From positions 1 through 10,832 of the forward strand of contig JAGRHE010000084.1 of NCBI GenBank assembly GCA_020445165.1: a stretch of DNA of 10,832 nt, in the 5' to 3' direction. The notes beneath the pieces were generated by a model, which was given only the letters and a program-made list of their open reading frames with translations, ran no database searches and was not told where the DNA came from. The position numbers and the translations under genes were made by a program. Source of the DNA: Gammaproteobacteria bacterium (GTDB lineage Bacteria; Pseudomonadota; Gammaproteobacteria; Chromatiales; Sedimenticolaceae). Positions within the stretch are counted from its first letter, which is position 1, and every line of letters starts with the position of its first letter. Shown here piece by piece: positions 1-6,323 of this stretch.

Positions 1-756
1 CCAGATCTGCGGGGTCGGCAGTGCGACGTTGAATACCCAGGCATCCATCAGGTTCTCGAGCCAGTCTTCGTACTGCCACAGGCCGAGCCCGCCCTTGCCC
101 CAGCGTTTGCCCCAGGAGTTCTGTATCCAGAACCCCTTGCGGTTGTACCCGACGATCGCAAAGGCGTGACCACCGTCGCGGCGATCGACAAAGGGGATCA
201 GCCCGGTGCGGGCTGCCGGGCGCCGCCAACCCGCGTGGGTATGCGCCGAGCAGAAGATGGCCCCGGCCTCGTTGAGCGCGGCATGGAAGTCCGCGATCCG
301 CGGCTGCACGCGGTAGTAGGCACCGATCGTCGTCTGGCGTGCCTGTTTCGCGCGCGCCACCGTGAGGCCGCCGCGCCTGCCCGGCTCGTAGGGCCACTGC
401 GCCTCGCTACAGACGCCCATGTTGAACCAGCCCTTGATCGCGCCGCGACAGCTGGACCCCGCCTCGTCCTCGCCCGGCCATTCGTCGTGCAGACGGGCCA
501 TCTCGTACAGCATGCGCGGACTGACGCGCACCTTGCTGCCACGTTCACGGTTGAGCAGGTTGATGACCGCGGCCAGGCCGAAGCCGGTGCAGGCGCCTTC
601 GGTCTTCTGATCGAGGATCTGCAACCCGCGCGGCACGGTGATGTAGCGGCGAAGCATGCGCAGCGACGGCTCGAACGGCCAGTCACGCAGGTCGGGAACA
701 TCCTGGACCGCGGTCAGCGGGCGTTGCGTCGTTTTGCCTGAATTGCCGGTCGGCAT
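1..756 (-). CDS. Papain-like (peptidase family C1) cysteine peptidase, C-terminus beyond the window
   Basis: The frame is open from ATG 756-754 to the window edge: 252 residues, no stop reached. Seen: all papain-type active-site elements in the right order and spacing. These are Gln50 (oxyanion hole) six residues before Cys56 in EGACTGFGLA, His197 in DGGHAFAIVGYN, and Asn213 in QNSWGKRWGKGG. The N-terminus (VQDVPDLRDWPFEPSL) resembles the start of a mature bacterial C1 domain. No signal peptide and no inhibitory propeptide are visible, so as encoded it looks cytoplasmic or exported by a non-Sec route. AAGGAG lies six bases before the ATG, which supports this start. The catalytic core is complete at the edge; residues past about 252 may add another domain. 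Family assignment is secure; substrate and role are unknown. Aminopeptidase C-type C1 enzymes are a less likely alternative, since these are longer and organised differently. Confidence 0.88.
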   Translation of the reverse strand, partial: MPTGNSGKTTQRPLTAVQDVPDLRDWPFEPSLRMLRRYITVPRGLQILDQKTEGACTGFGLAAVINLLNRERGSKVRVSPRMLYEMARLHDEWPGEDEAGSSCRGAIKGWFNMGVCSEAQWPYEPGRRGGLTVARAKQARQTTIGAYYRVQPRIADFHAALNEAGAIFCSAHTHAGWRRPAARTGLIPFVDRRDGGHAFAIVGYNRKGFWIQNSWGKRWGKGGLGLWQYEDWLENLMDAWVFNVALPTPQIW

Positions 757-762
757 CGGCGG

Positions 763-768
763 CTCCTT
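763..768 (-). promoter_or_regulatory. Ribosome binding site of the C1 peptidase gene
   Basis: Minus-strand AAGGAG lies six bases before ATG 756-754. It decides the start of the peptidase gene, which has no signal peptide or other N-terminal landmark. Confidence 0.7.
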
Positions 769-780
769 GCTCGACGGGAG

Positions 781-799
781 TGGCCTTCAGTATAGGCCA
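781..799 (-). promoter_or_regulatory. Small inverted repeat with a possible -10 box for the peptidase gene
   Basis: TGGCC (781-785) and GGCCA (795-799) are perfect inverted arms around nine bases. Read on the minus strand, TATACT (794-789) resembles a sigma-70 -10 hexamer and would start transcription about 25-30 bases before the peptidase ATG. No convincing -35 box lies 16-18 bases upstream, so the promoter reading is weak. The arms could equally be an operator. Confidence 0.25.
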
Positions 800-818
800 C
801 TGCGATCGATCCACTTTT

Positions 819-889
819 CGTCATTCCCATGAAGGCGGGAATCTGTGATCCAGTGAAGATCCTGGACCCCCGCCTGCGCTGGGATGGCG
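819..889. repeat. Imperfect inverted repeat with an ATTCCC-N8-GGGAAT core (dRS3-like dispersed repeat)
   Basis: The left arm (819-843) holds ATTCCC, eight bases, then GGGAAT at 823-842. The right arm (865-889), reverse complemented, matches the left at about 17 of 25 positions, and CCAG/CTGG pairs sit at the inner ends. The ATTCCC-N8-GGGAAT pattern is the one described for Neisseria dRS3 repeats, and similar 'CGTCATTCCCGCG...' elements recur in many proteobacterial intergenic regions. Here the left copy is nearly canonical and the right is decayed. It lies between the META-domain gene and the peptidase gene. There is no T-run after it on the minus strand, so it is not an obvious terminator for the gene upstream. 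Confidence 0.6.
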
Positions 890-966
890 GTTTTCTTGGA
901 GATTCAATGGTGTCGGACAGGATTGACAGAAGGCGCGATCAGGCGTCAGCGCTCACGGTTTCGGCG

Positions 967-1383
967 TCAGTCCCAGTCGCTCTGGCGCAGTTCGAGCACC
1001 GGCTGCCCGGCGCCGTCGAACACGACCAGCTTGGCACCGTCGCGGTGGTAGGTACGTGCTTTCTCGAGCGCGCTGGCCAGGGCGGCTTCGCGCGTCATGA
1101 CTGCGTCTTCGCAGGCCATTCGCGTGGCCGCGACCGGGCCGACAAAGATGTGGCCGTCGCTGGCCTCGTACTCGGCAAACAGGCGGTTGCAGCCGCTGTG
1201 ACCGACCAGGCGCTGTTTGCTGTGAAAACGGATGAAGATGCCGCTGTCGGCGGGTACCGATTCATCGTGTATCTGCAGGGGCTGCCATTCGCTGCCCTGC
1301 AAAGGCATCGTGTGCACGGCGCTTGCCAAGCCCGTCAATAAAATGCCTGTGACGGCTTGAGAGATTCGCCGAACTGCCAACAT
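967..1383 (-). CDS. Exported META-domain (HslJ-like) protein
   Basis: 138 residues. Residues 1-22 look like a Sec signal peptide: Arg5-Arg6, a hydrophobic stretch to Leu19, and Ala20-Ser21-Ala22 as cleavage site. The rest matches the META/HslJ fold (formerly DUF306): SGCNRLFAEYE around 63-73, then FVGPVAATRMACED at 80-93, a helix with ALASALEKARTY, and a C-terminal strand pair ending VLELRQ. Cys65 and Cys91 are the usual family cysteines and could form a disulfide in the periplasm. E. coli HslJ of this fold is an outer-membrane-associated heat-shock protein linked to novobiocin resistance; the molecular role of the family is unclear. The gene starts 102 bases after the pilU stop and has only a weak GGAA ribosome binding site, so it may be read through from pilU or have its own promoter. 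No lipobox is seen. Confidence 0.8.
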   Translation of the reverse strand: MLAVRRISQAVTGILLTGLASAVHTMPLQGSEWQPLQIHDESVPADSGIFIRFHSKQRLVGHSGCNRLFAEYEASDGHIFVGPVAATRMACEDAVMTREAALASALEKARTYHRDGAKLVVFDGAGQPVLELRQSDWD

Positions 1384-1435
1384 CGTAGGATTCCGCTCGT
1401 CGCCCGGCTGGGCATCGGTGGGCGGAATTTAACAT

Positions 1436-1452
1436 GCCGCCGGAGCGGCGGC
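1436..1452 (-). terminator. GC hairpin downstream of pilU (possible weak terminator)
   Basis: GCCGCC (1436-1441) and GGCGGC (1447-1452) form a perfect six-pair stem with a five-base loop. On the minus strand it is followed by ATGTTAAATT rather than a clean T-run, so intrinsic termination would be inefficient. It lies between pilU and the META-domain gene. Confidence 0.3.
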
Positions 1453-1468
1453 GAATCGCACCACCGCG

Positions 1469-1483
1469 CCGGCCCGCGGCCGG
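1469..1483 (-). terminator. GC hairpin immediately after the pilU stop codon
   Basis: CCGGCC (1469-1474) and GGCCGG (1478-1483) form a perfect six-pair stem with a three-base loop, starting three bases past the pilU stop. There is no T-run after it. It may stabilise the pilU mRNA 3' end, or act with the second hairpin at 1436-1452. Confidence 0.3.
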
Positions 1484-1485
1484 GA

Positions 1486-2658
1486 TTACTTCCTGCCGAA
1501 CTCTATCGCCTGGTCTGGACTGTCGTCCTCGGTCGGCTCCAGTGACAGACCACTTCCCCAATCGGTCGCCGAGGTCGAGGAAAGACGCTTTCCGGCATCG
1601 CCGGTCTTGATCTGGATCTTGACGTTGCTGGCCGAATCCGCGTACTCCATCGCTGTCTCAGCGGTGATGCGACCTTCCTTGTACAGGCTGACCAGGTGCT
1701 GGTCGAAAGACTGCATCTTGTATTGCCCGCCGCGCTCGATTGCATCCTTGATGCCGCCGATCTCACCTTTGGCGATCAGGTCGGAGATGTAGCCGGTGTT
1801 GATCATGATCTCGACCGCCGCGACCTTGCCACCCTGGGTGCCCGGCACCAGCCGCTGGCAGACGATCGCGCGCAGATTCTGGGCGATGCGCTTGGCCTGC
1901 GCCTCGATGCCATCCTTCGGGTAGAAACCGAGGATACGCTCCATGGTCATGGTGGCGTTGTTGGCGTGCAGCGTCGACAGCGCCAGGTGGCCGGTGTTGG
2001 CGAACTTGAGCGCGAATTCCATCGTTTCCTGGTCGCGGATCTCGCCCATCAGGATCACGTCCGGCGACTCGCGCAGCGCGGCCTTCATGCCACTGCTGAA
2101 TGACATGGTATCGGTGCCGATCTCGCGTTGGGCGACGATCGATTTCTTGTGTTCGTGCATGAACTCGATCGGGTCTTCCAGGGTCAGGATGTGACCGCCG
2201 GCATTGCTGTTGCGGTGATCGATCATGGCCGCCAGCGTGGTCGATTTGCCCGACCCGGTGGCGCCCACCACGAGGACCAGGCCGTTGCGCTGCATGACGA
2301 GGTGTTCCAGCACCTTGGGCATGTTCAGGCTGGCGATGGTCGGTACGTTGGTGTCGATGTGGCGCAGGACCAGCGCCGCCTCGCCACGCTGGCGGAAGGC
2401 GTTGCCACGGAAGCGCCCGATGCCGGCGTACGACAGGGAAAAGTCGACCTCGCCGTTCTCTTCGAACTGCTTGAGCTTTTCGTCGCTGAGGATCTCGCGC
2501 ACCGCGCGCTCGGCATCACCCGATTGCAACGGCTCGCCGAGTTGGGCGAACCCCTTCTGCGTCTTCATTGAGATGCGCGCGCCGGTGTACATGAACACGT
2601 CGGCCGCATTGTTCTTGACCATGACCTGCAGGACCTGGGGGACGTCGATCTGGGGCAT
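1486..2658 (-). CDS. pilU: Type IV pilus twitching motility ATPase, PilU type
   Basis: 390 residues, full length for PilT/PilU retraction ATPases. Seen: an N-terminal PAS-like half (1-105), Walker A GATGSGKST (132-140), catalytic Glu in TLEDPIEF (159-166), Asp box and Walker B with ESPDVILMGEIRD (197-209), and His box TGHLALSTLHANN (222-234). These hexameric cytoplasmic ATPases power pilus retraction at the inner membrane platform. PilU is preferred over PilT because of AAMIDHRN after Walker A, the HEHKKSIVAQREIGTDT stretch, and a C-terminal SDLIAKGEIGGIKDAI where PilT carries its AIRNLIRE motif. The extended acidic tail (after about 350) also fits PilU. In Pseudomonas pilU follows pilT; here pilT is not adjacent, the upstream neighbour being a DUF748 gene. 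AGGAG lies ten bases before the ATG. Confidence 0.9.
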   Translation of the reverse strand: MPQIDVPQVLQVMVKNNAADVFMYTGARISMKTQKGFAQLGEPLQSGDAERAVREILSDEKLKQFEENGEVDFSLSYAGIGRFRGNAFRQRGEAALVLRHIDTNVPTIASLNMPKVLEHLVMQRNGLVLVVGATGSGKSTTLAAMIDHRNSNAGGHILTLEDPIEFMHEHKKSIVAQREIGTDTMSFSSGMKAALRESPDVILMGEIRDQETMEFALKFANTGHLALSTLHANNATMTMERILGFYPKDGIEAQAKRIAQNLRAIVCQRLVPGTQGGKVAAVEIMINTGYISDLIAKGEIGGIKDAIERGGQYKMQSFDQHLVSLYKEGRITAETAMEYADSASNVKIQIKTGDAGKRLSSTSATDWGSGLSLEPTEDDSPDQAIEFGRK

Positions 2659-2684
2659 TGGATTGCCGCTCCTGGTGATGGGGT

Positions 2685-2700
2685 GACCGGCGAACCGGTC
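2685..2700 (-). promoter_or_regulatory. Perfect hairpin in the pilU leader
   Basis: On the minus strand GACCGG, loop TTCG, CCGGTC forms a six-pair stem with a UUCG loop closed by G-C (the extra-stable version is closed by C-G). It ends 11 bases before the AGGAG of pilU. It could stabilise the mRNA 5' end or influence ribosome access. No ligand-binding fold is suggested. Confidence 0.4.
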
Positions 2701-2805
2701 GTTGCACTACCAGGATGTAGCGGTCACGGCAGGATAAATCTTGATAAGCGGTGCGAACTCAGGAACCTAATGCACCCTCATGGCCCGTAGCGGGTGGGAT
2801 CAGTC

Positions 2806-2855
2806 GTAGGTCAGGCTGTGCCTGACGACCGAACGGCCGGCACAGCCGGCCCTAC
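2806..2855. repeat. Inverted pair of GTAG-headed REP palindromes (BIME-like)
   Basis: The first unit reads GTAG (2806-2809), stem GTCAGGC (2810-2816), loop TGT, stem GCCTGAC (2820-2826). The second is in inverse orientation: on the minus strand GTAG (2855-2852), stem GGCCGGC, loop TGT, stem GCCGGCC (ending at 2835). Eight bases separate them. Both stems are seven perfect pairs with the same loop, and they differ by compensatory changes, so pairing is maintained. A GTAG head followed by a palindrome is the hallmark of REP elements moved by REP-associated tyrosine transposases (RAYT, TnpA_REP). No RAYT gene is in the window. It lies between the stop of the DUF748 gene and the leader of pilU. 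Confidence 0.72.
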
Positions 2856-2876
2856 GGCAGGGCGAAGATGGGCGGC

Positions 2877-5618
2877 TCAGAACTTGATATCGACGCGTGG
2901 CGCCGCCGCCTCGGATTTGTCCATCGACGGCCGGCACTTGCGCAGCTGCTGCGCGCTCGCGCCCTTGCCTTGCATATAGCTGCGCACGGCCTCGGCGCGT
3001 TTCTGGGCCAGGTCCAGGGCGTCACTTTCCTTGTCGGTGTACTCGCCCTTCTTGTTGCGTGGCCGTTCCGCGTCGGCCACGACGCCGCACAGGCGCACGC
3101 GCAGCTTGGGCTTCTCGCTGAGCTTGCCGGCCAGCTGGCCGAGGTATTTGCGCGCGGCATCATCAAGCTGCGTGCTGCCGGCAGCGAACTTCGCCGGTTC
3201 GAAGGTGACCTTGAGCGCCTGGTCGGCCAGCAGGCTGCCGACCAGCAGCACCGAGCCGAGCGGCTGGATCGCCAGTGCCGCGGTGCCGGCGACCGCCTTC
3301 ATGATGATCGGGTTGAGCGCACCGAGCACGCGGAACTGCGGATCGGACAGGTCGCCGGCAACCGGCACCTCGAGCTTGATGTTGCCGTCACGATCCTCGA
3401 GCAGTGCCACCGCGGTGTTCAGCGGCGGGCCTTTCTTGCCTTCGATCTCCTCGACCTCGAGGCTGGACAGCGCCAGCGCGTTGGCCATGTCGAGCTGGTT
3501 GTTCTCGATCGTGATGCGGAAATCGTTGTCCAGCTGCCCCTGCAGGAAGCGATGACCGAGATCGTTGGCGATCAGGCCGTTGACCGTGGTCAGGCCGAAG
3601 CCGTGCAGATGGCCGTCGGCCTTGAGGTAGAGCTTGTCGGCCAGCGGGCGGACCACGCCGTTGATGCGGAACTCGGAGTATGGGTCGGGCCGGAAGGCGA
3701 CGTCGAACGGAGTGTCCTTGCCGGGCGCTTTGCTGGACAGTGCGCCGACGTTGATCTTTTCGACCTGGTACTCGATCGGCTGCATCAGGTCGTTTCCACG
3801 GTCGTTGAGCGTGATGTGGCTGTCGCCCTGCACACGCACACCGCCGATGCGCCAGTCCAGCGCCTGTTCCTTCGCCGACGGCTCGACCGCTACGGTCGGC
3901 GCGCCCTTGGCGGCCGGCGCGCTGCTGCTCATCACGTGTTGCCAAGCGCCCTGCTTGTCACGGATGACGCCGGTCTGCAGGCCGTCGATGACGATCTCGC
4001 CCAGCGCGACGCCGGCGTCGGCGGCATAGCTGCCGCCCGCGAGATCGACCGCGGCGATCGTCAGCGCGGTCTCGGGGATCGCCGCCGGCAGATCGATGCC
4101 CTGCAGTCGCAGATGGGCGAATTTCGTCGTGCTCCCGGCATCGAGGCCCTTGAGGCCGACGCTGGCGATGGTCAGCGGACCGTGCTGCAGGGCCGGCGCG
4201 GCGGCACTCAGGCCGCGCAGATCGATATCGCCGGCGAGACTGAGGTCAGCGGCGATCCGGCCGCGCAGCCCGGCATCGATCGCAGTCCAGCCGAGCGTGT
4301 TCGGCCCCTGCTCCGCCTTGCCGGCACCGACCGACAGGGTGCTGGCCAGGGTGCGATCCGTGCCACTGTCGCCCGCCTCCAGGCCGAGACGGTCGATGCG
4401 CAGATCGGCCAGATCCACGCTCAGCGCCTGGGCAGTGTCGTTAAAGCCGAGACCGGCGAGGTTCGCATTCAGCTGCAGGGTCGGCAGGCCGGCATCGCTG
4501 GCCAGCGCCTGGCGCACGCTGCCCGTCAGGCTCACACCGCTGAGCCGGGCGTTGCGCTGCGGGTCGCGCCAGGCCAGGTCAGCGGCCGACAGGTCGAGTG
4601 CGCTGATTTCGACGGCGTCGCCGCGGTAATCCACCTTGCCGGACACACCGACCCGCGCGAGGTCGGCGCCCTGCCCGCCGCCATCCCAGTTGGCTGCCGC
4701 GAGGCGCAATGGCTGATCCAGCACCAGCGCGGCCGTGACCGACGGTGCGGTCTGCAAGTCGAGGCTGAACGCGGGAATGGCCAGCTCGCGTAACGAGGCC
4801 TTCTGCCCGGCCGCGGCATAGTCGAGGGTCGGCGCGGCGATCGCGCCGCTGAGTGTGAGCGTGGGCGCCTTCCAGTCGAACGGCCCGGCGTAAGAGATTT
4901 CGCCGCGCGCGACCGGATCGAGGCGCGCCAGCTGCTGCGCCCGGCCGATGTCGAGCAGCTCGGTCTCGATCCGCCCACTGGCATTGACCGCGTCCGCAGC
5001 CAGCATGACCTCGGCCTGGCCGACGATCGCCCGTCCGTCCCAGCGCAGCGAAAGATCAACCGGTACCGTCTGTTCGTCGGCACGAAGTGAGTAAGTACCA
5101 ACTTTGACTTTATCGACGTAAATATTGGATGCCAGCTCGCCATCGTGATACTCGACAGTGATCCGGTCGAGATCGATACCGGCGATCGTCAGGTCGATCG
5201 GCTCGCGCTCCGCCGGCGGCGGGCCGGCGTCGGTGCCGAACGGCGGCAGGCCGAGGTCGAAGCTGCCATCGTTGCGCCGGGCGATGCGTGCGTAGGCCTG
5301 GCGCAGCACCGCGCGCTCGACCAACACCGTGCCGGTCAACAGCCGCCATGGGCTGACCTTCACATCGAGCTCGCCGAAACGCATGCGGATCTGGTCGTCC
5401 TGGCGCAACTCGAAGCCATCGATCTTCAGCCCGCCGGTGAACAGGTTCAGATGAACCTCGCCGATGTAGGTGCCCTGCGGCAGCGCCGGATGCAGCTCGC
5501 GTTCGACGAAGTAGCGCAATATCCATACCCCGGCCAGGTGGATCAGCAACATGAATAGCAGTACGCCGCCAACGATCATGATCAGGCGTGGTGGGATTTT
5601 GGAACGCGGGGCGGCCAT
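2877..5618 (-). CDS. Membrane-anchored DUF748 / AsmA-like protein with OmpA-like C-terminus
   Basis: 913 residues from ATG 5618-5616. The frame stays open upstream to 5807, but that 63-residue extension is not protein-like, runs through a REP-like palindrome, and is placed ahead of the membrane anchor, so it was not used. Seen: short basic N-terminus, one membrane segment (about 12-38), then a long repetitive beta-rich region typical of DUF748/AsmA-like proteins (GEVHLNLFTGGLKIDGFEL, DGSFDLGLPPFG, VPVAGDLSDPQFRVLGALNP). The last 110 residues (from about 804) resemble an OmpA-like domain: VTFEPAKFAAGSTQL, KRAEAVRSYMQGKGASAQQL, final PRVDIKF. The only two cysteines, Cys844 and Cys895, fall there. 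AsmA-like proteins (TamB, YhdP, YdbH) hang from the inner membrane and span the periplasm, with a role in lipid movement to the outer membrane; a similar role here is inference. Ribosome binding site weak (AGGA, 12 bases before ATG). Confidence 0.82.
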   Translation of the reverse strand: MAAPRSKIPPRLIMIVGGVLLFMLLIHLAGVWILRYFVERELHPALPQGTYIGEVHLNLFTGGLKIDGFELRQDDQIRMRFGELDVKVSPWRLLTGTVLVERAVLRQAYARIARRNDGSFDLGLPPFGTDAGPPPAEREPIDLTIAGIDLDRITVEYHDGELASNIYVDKVKVGTYSLRADEQTVPVDLSLRWDGRAIVGQAEVMLAADAVNASGRIETELLDIGRAQQLARLDPVARGEISYAGPFDWKAPTLTLSGAIAAPTLDYAAAGQKASLRELAIPAFSLDLQTAPSVTAALVLDQPLRLAAANWDGGGQGADLARVGVSGKVDYRGDAVEISALDLSAADLAWRDPQRNARLSGVSLTGSVRQALASDAGLPTLQLNANLAGLGFNDTAQALSVDLADLRIDRLGLEAGDSGTDRTLASTLSVGAGKAEQGPNTLGWTAIDAGLRGRIAADLSLAGDIDLRGLSAAAPALQHGPLTIASVGLKGLDAGSTTKFAHLRLQGIDLPAAIPETALTIAAVDLAGGSYAADAGVALGEIVIDGLQTGVIRDKQGAWQHVMSSSAPAAKGAPTVAVEPSAKEQALDWRIGGVRVQGDSHITLNDRGNDLMQPIEYQVEKINVGALSSKAPGKDTPFDVAFRPDPYSEFRINGVVRPLADKLYLKADGHLHGFGLTTVNGLIANDLGHRFLQGQLDNDFRITIENNQLDMANALALSSLEVEEIEGKKGPPLNTAVALLEDRDGNIKLEVPVAGDLSDPQFRVLGALNPIIMKAVAGTAALAIQPLGSVLLVGSLLADQALKVTFEPAKFAAGSTQLDDAARKYLGQLAGKLSEKPKLRVRLCGVVADAERPRNKKGEYTDKESDALDLAQKRAEAVRSYMQGKGASAQQLRKCRPSMDKSEAAAPRVDIKF

Positions 5619-5651
5619 GCTTGCTTTGAGTCCTGTCGGGCGGGTTCGGCG

Positions 5652-5657
5652 GTTATA
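5652..5657 (-). promoter_or_regulatory. Candidate -10 box of the DUF748 gene
   Basis: Minus-strand TATAAC (5657-5652) differs from TATAAT at one base. It sits inside a GCGGT-TAT-ACCGC inverted repeat (5650-5662) about 34 bases before the DUF748 ATG. No good -35 hexamer is present at 16-18 bases. The overlap of a -10 box with an inverted repeat would suit an operator. If real, it supports the short form of the DUF748 protein, since transcription would begin inside the longer open frame. Confidence 0.3.
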
Positions 5658-5761
5658 CCGCCCGATTCTAACGCCTGCAGCGGTCAGACCCGTAGTACCT
5701 CCGCAGCAGTGCGGCGCGACCCGGCTGATCGGGCAGGCCGCGTGCCCGTGGCGTTCGTCTG

Positions 5762-5787
5762 ACCTCGCCGGCTGCAGCCGGCCCGAC
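5762..5787 (-). repeat. Degenerate REP-like palindrome
   Basis: GCCGGC TGCA GCCGGC (5767-5782) is a perfect 16-base palindrome. Read on the minus strand it is preceded by GTCGG (5787-5783), giving GTCG plus arm GGCCGGC. That arm is identical to the arm of the second REP unit near 2845, with head GTCG in place of GTAG and loop TGCA in place of TGT. It lies downstream of the sigma factor gene at 5826. The remainder of the 207-base gap (5619-5825) shows only the candidate -10 box and a small CCGCA/TGCGG hairpin at 5701-5714. Confidence 0.4.
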
Positions 5788-5825
5788 GACGGCGCCCAAT
5801 CCGGCACATGGCACCAACCGCGCCG

Positions 5826-6323
5826 TCAGATTTCGCGCAGGCGTTGACGGATGCGGTGCAGACGGATGGTCATTGCGTTGCGGCTGACCCCGGCCTGAGT
5901 CGCGATGTCGGCCACCGGTACACCGTCCACCACCTGCAGCAACAATGGCTCCCGTTCGGCCGGCGACAGGCGCCCCAGAAGCTGGCGCAGGTAGATCCCC
6001 TGCTCCGGCCGGCTGACCCGCCCGAGTTCGGGGTTATCCTCGGCGAAAGCGACATAATCCAGTCGTTTGCGCTCGAACAGGCGCGCGTGCTCGCGCTTGA
6101 GGATAGTGATCAGCCAGGCCTTCGAAGCGGCGACATCGTGTAACGAATCCAGGGCACGCCAGGCGCGCAGCCAGGTCTCCTGCAACAGGTCGTCGGCCAA
6201 TTCAGGATCGGCGCACAGCATGCGCGCGAGGCGGCGCAGGCGGGCGTGGTTGTCGGCGTACAGGGTGTCGAAACAGGGCTCTGCGGAAATCCCTGGCAGG
6301 GCTTGGGCCATCGTACGACTCAT
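5826..6323 (-). CDS. ECF-type sigma factor (sigma-70 family), no adjacent own anti-sigma factor
   Basis: 165 residues, the normal size for an extracytoplasmic function sigma factor. Sigma region 2 spans about 16-87: FDTLYADNHARLRRLARMLC, then DDLLQETWLRAWRALDSL with the conserved D-LLQET-W core, then the AWLITILKREHARLFERKR promoter-melting segment. Region 4 spans about 108-165, with the -35 recognition helix-turn-helix DGVPVADIATQAGVSRNAMTIRLHRIRQRL. There is no C-terminal extension. Its ATG (6323-6321) overlaps the stop of the thioredoxin/DUF255 gene as ATGA, and AGGA lies nine bases before, inside that upstream gene, so translation is probably coupled. A second ATG at codon 5 is possible. 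The only anti-sigma gene nearby is already paired with the other sigma factor. Its regulon and signal are unknown. Confidence 0.87.
   Translation of the reverse strand: MSRTMAQALPGISAEPCFDTLYADNHARLRRLARMLCADPELADDLLQETWLRAWRALDSLHDVAASKAWLITILKREHARLFERKRLDYVAFAEDNPELGRVSRPEQGIYLRQLLGRLSPAEREPLLLQVVDGVPVADIATQAGVSRNAMTIRLHRIRQRLREI

Noticed and set aside
2701..2760. Sigma-54-like promoter ahead of pilU
   Set aside because: TGG followed by TGCAA appears on the minus strand, but the GG and GC elements are not at the required spacing.
2868..4793. A 641-codon open frame on the plus strand
   Set aside because: It is antiparallel to the DUF748 gene, rich in Arg, Ala, Gln and Val without any recognisable motif or membrane segment. 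Long antisense frames are common in high-GC DNA, and the minus-strand frame has clear family features.
5619..5807. N-terminal extension of the DUF748 protein by 63 residues
   Set aside because: The extension is basic and unstructured, crosses a REP-like palindrome and a candidate -10 box, and would sit ahead of a normal N-terminal membrane anchor.
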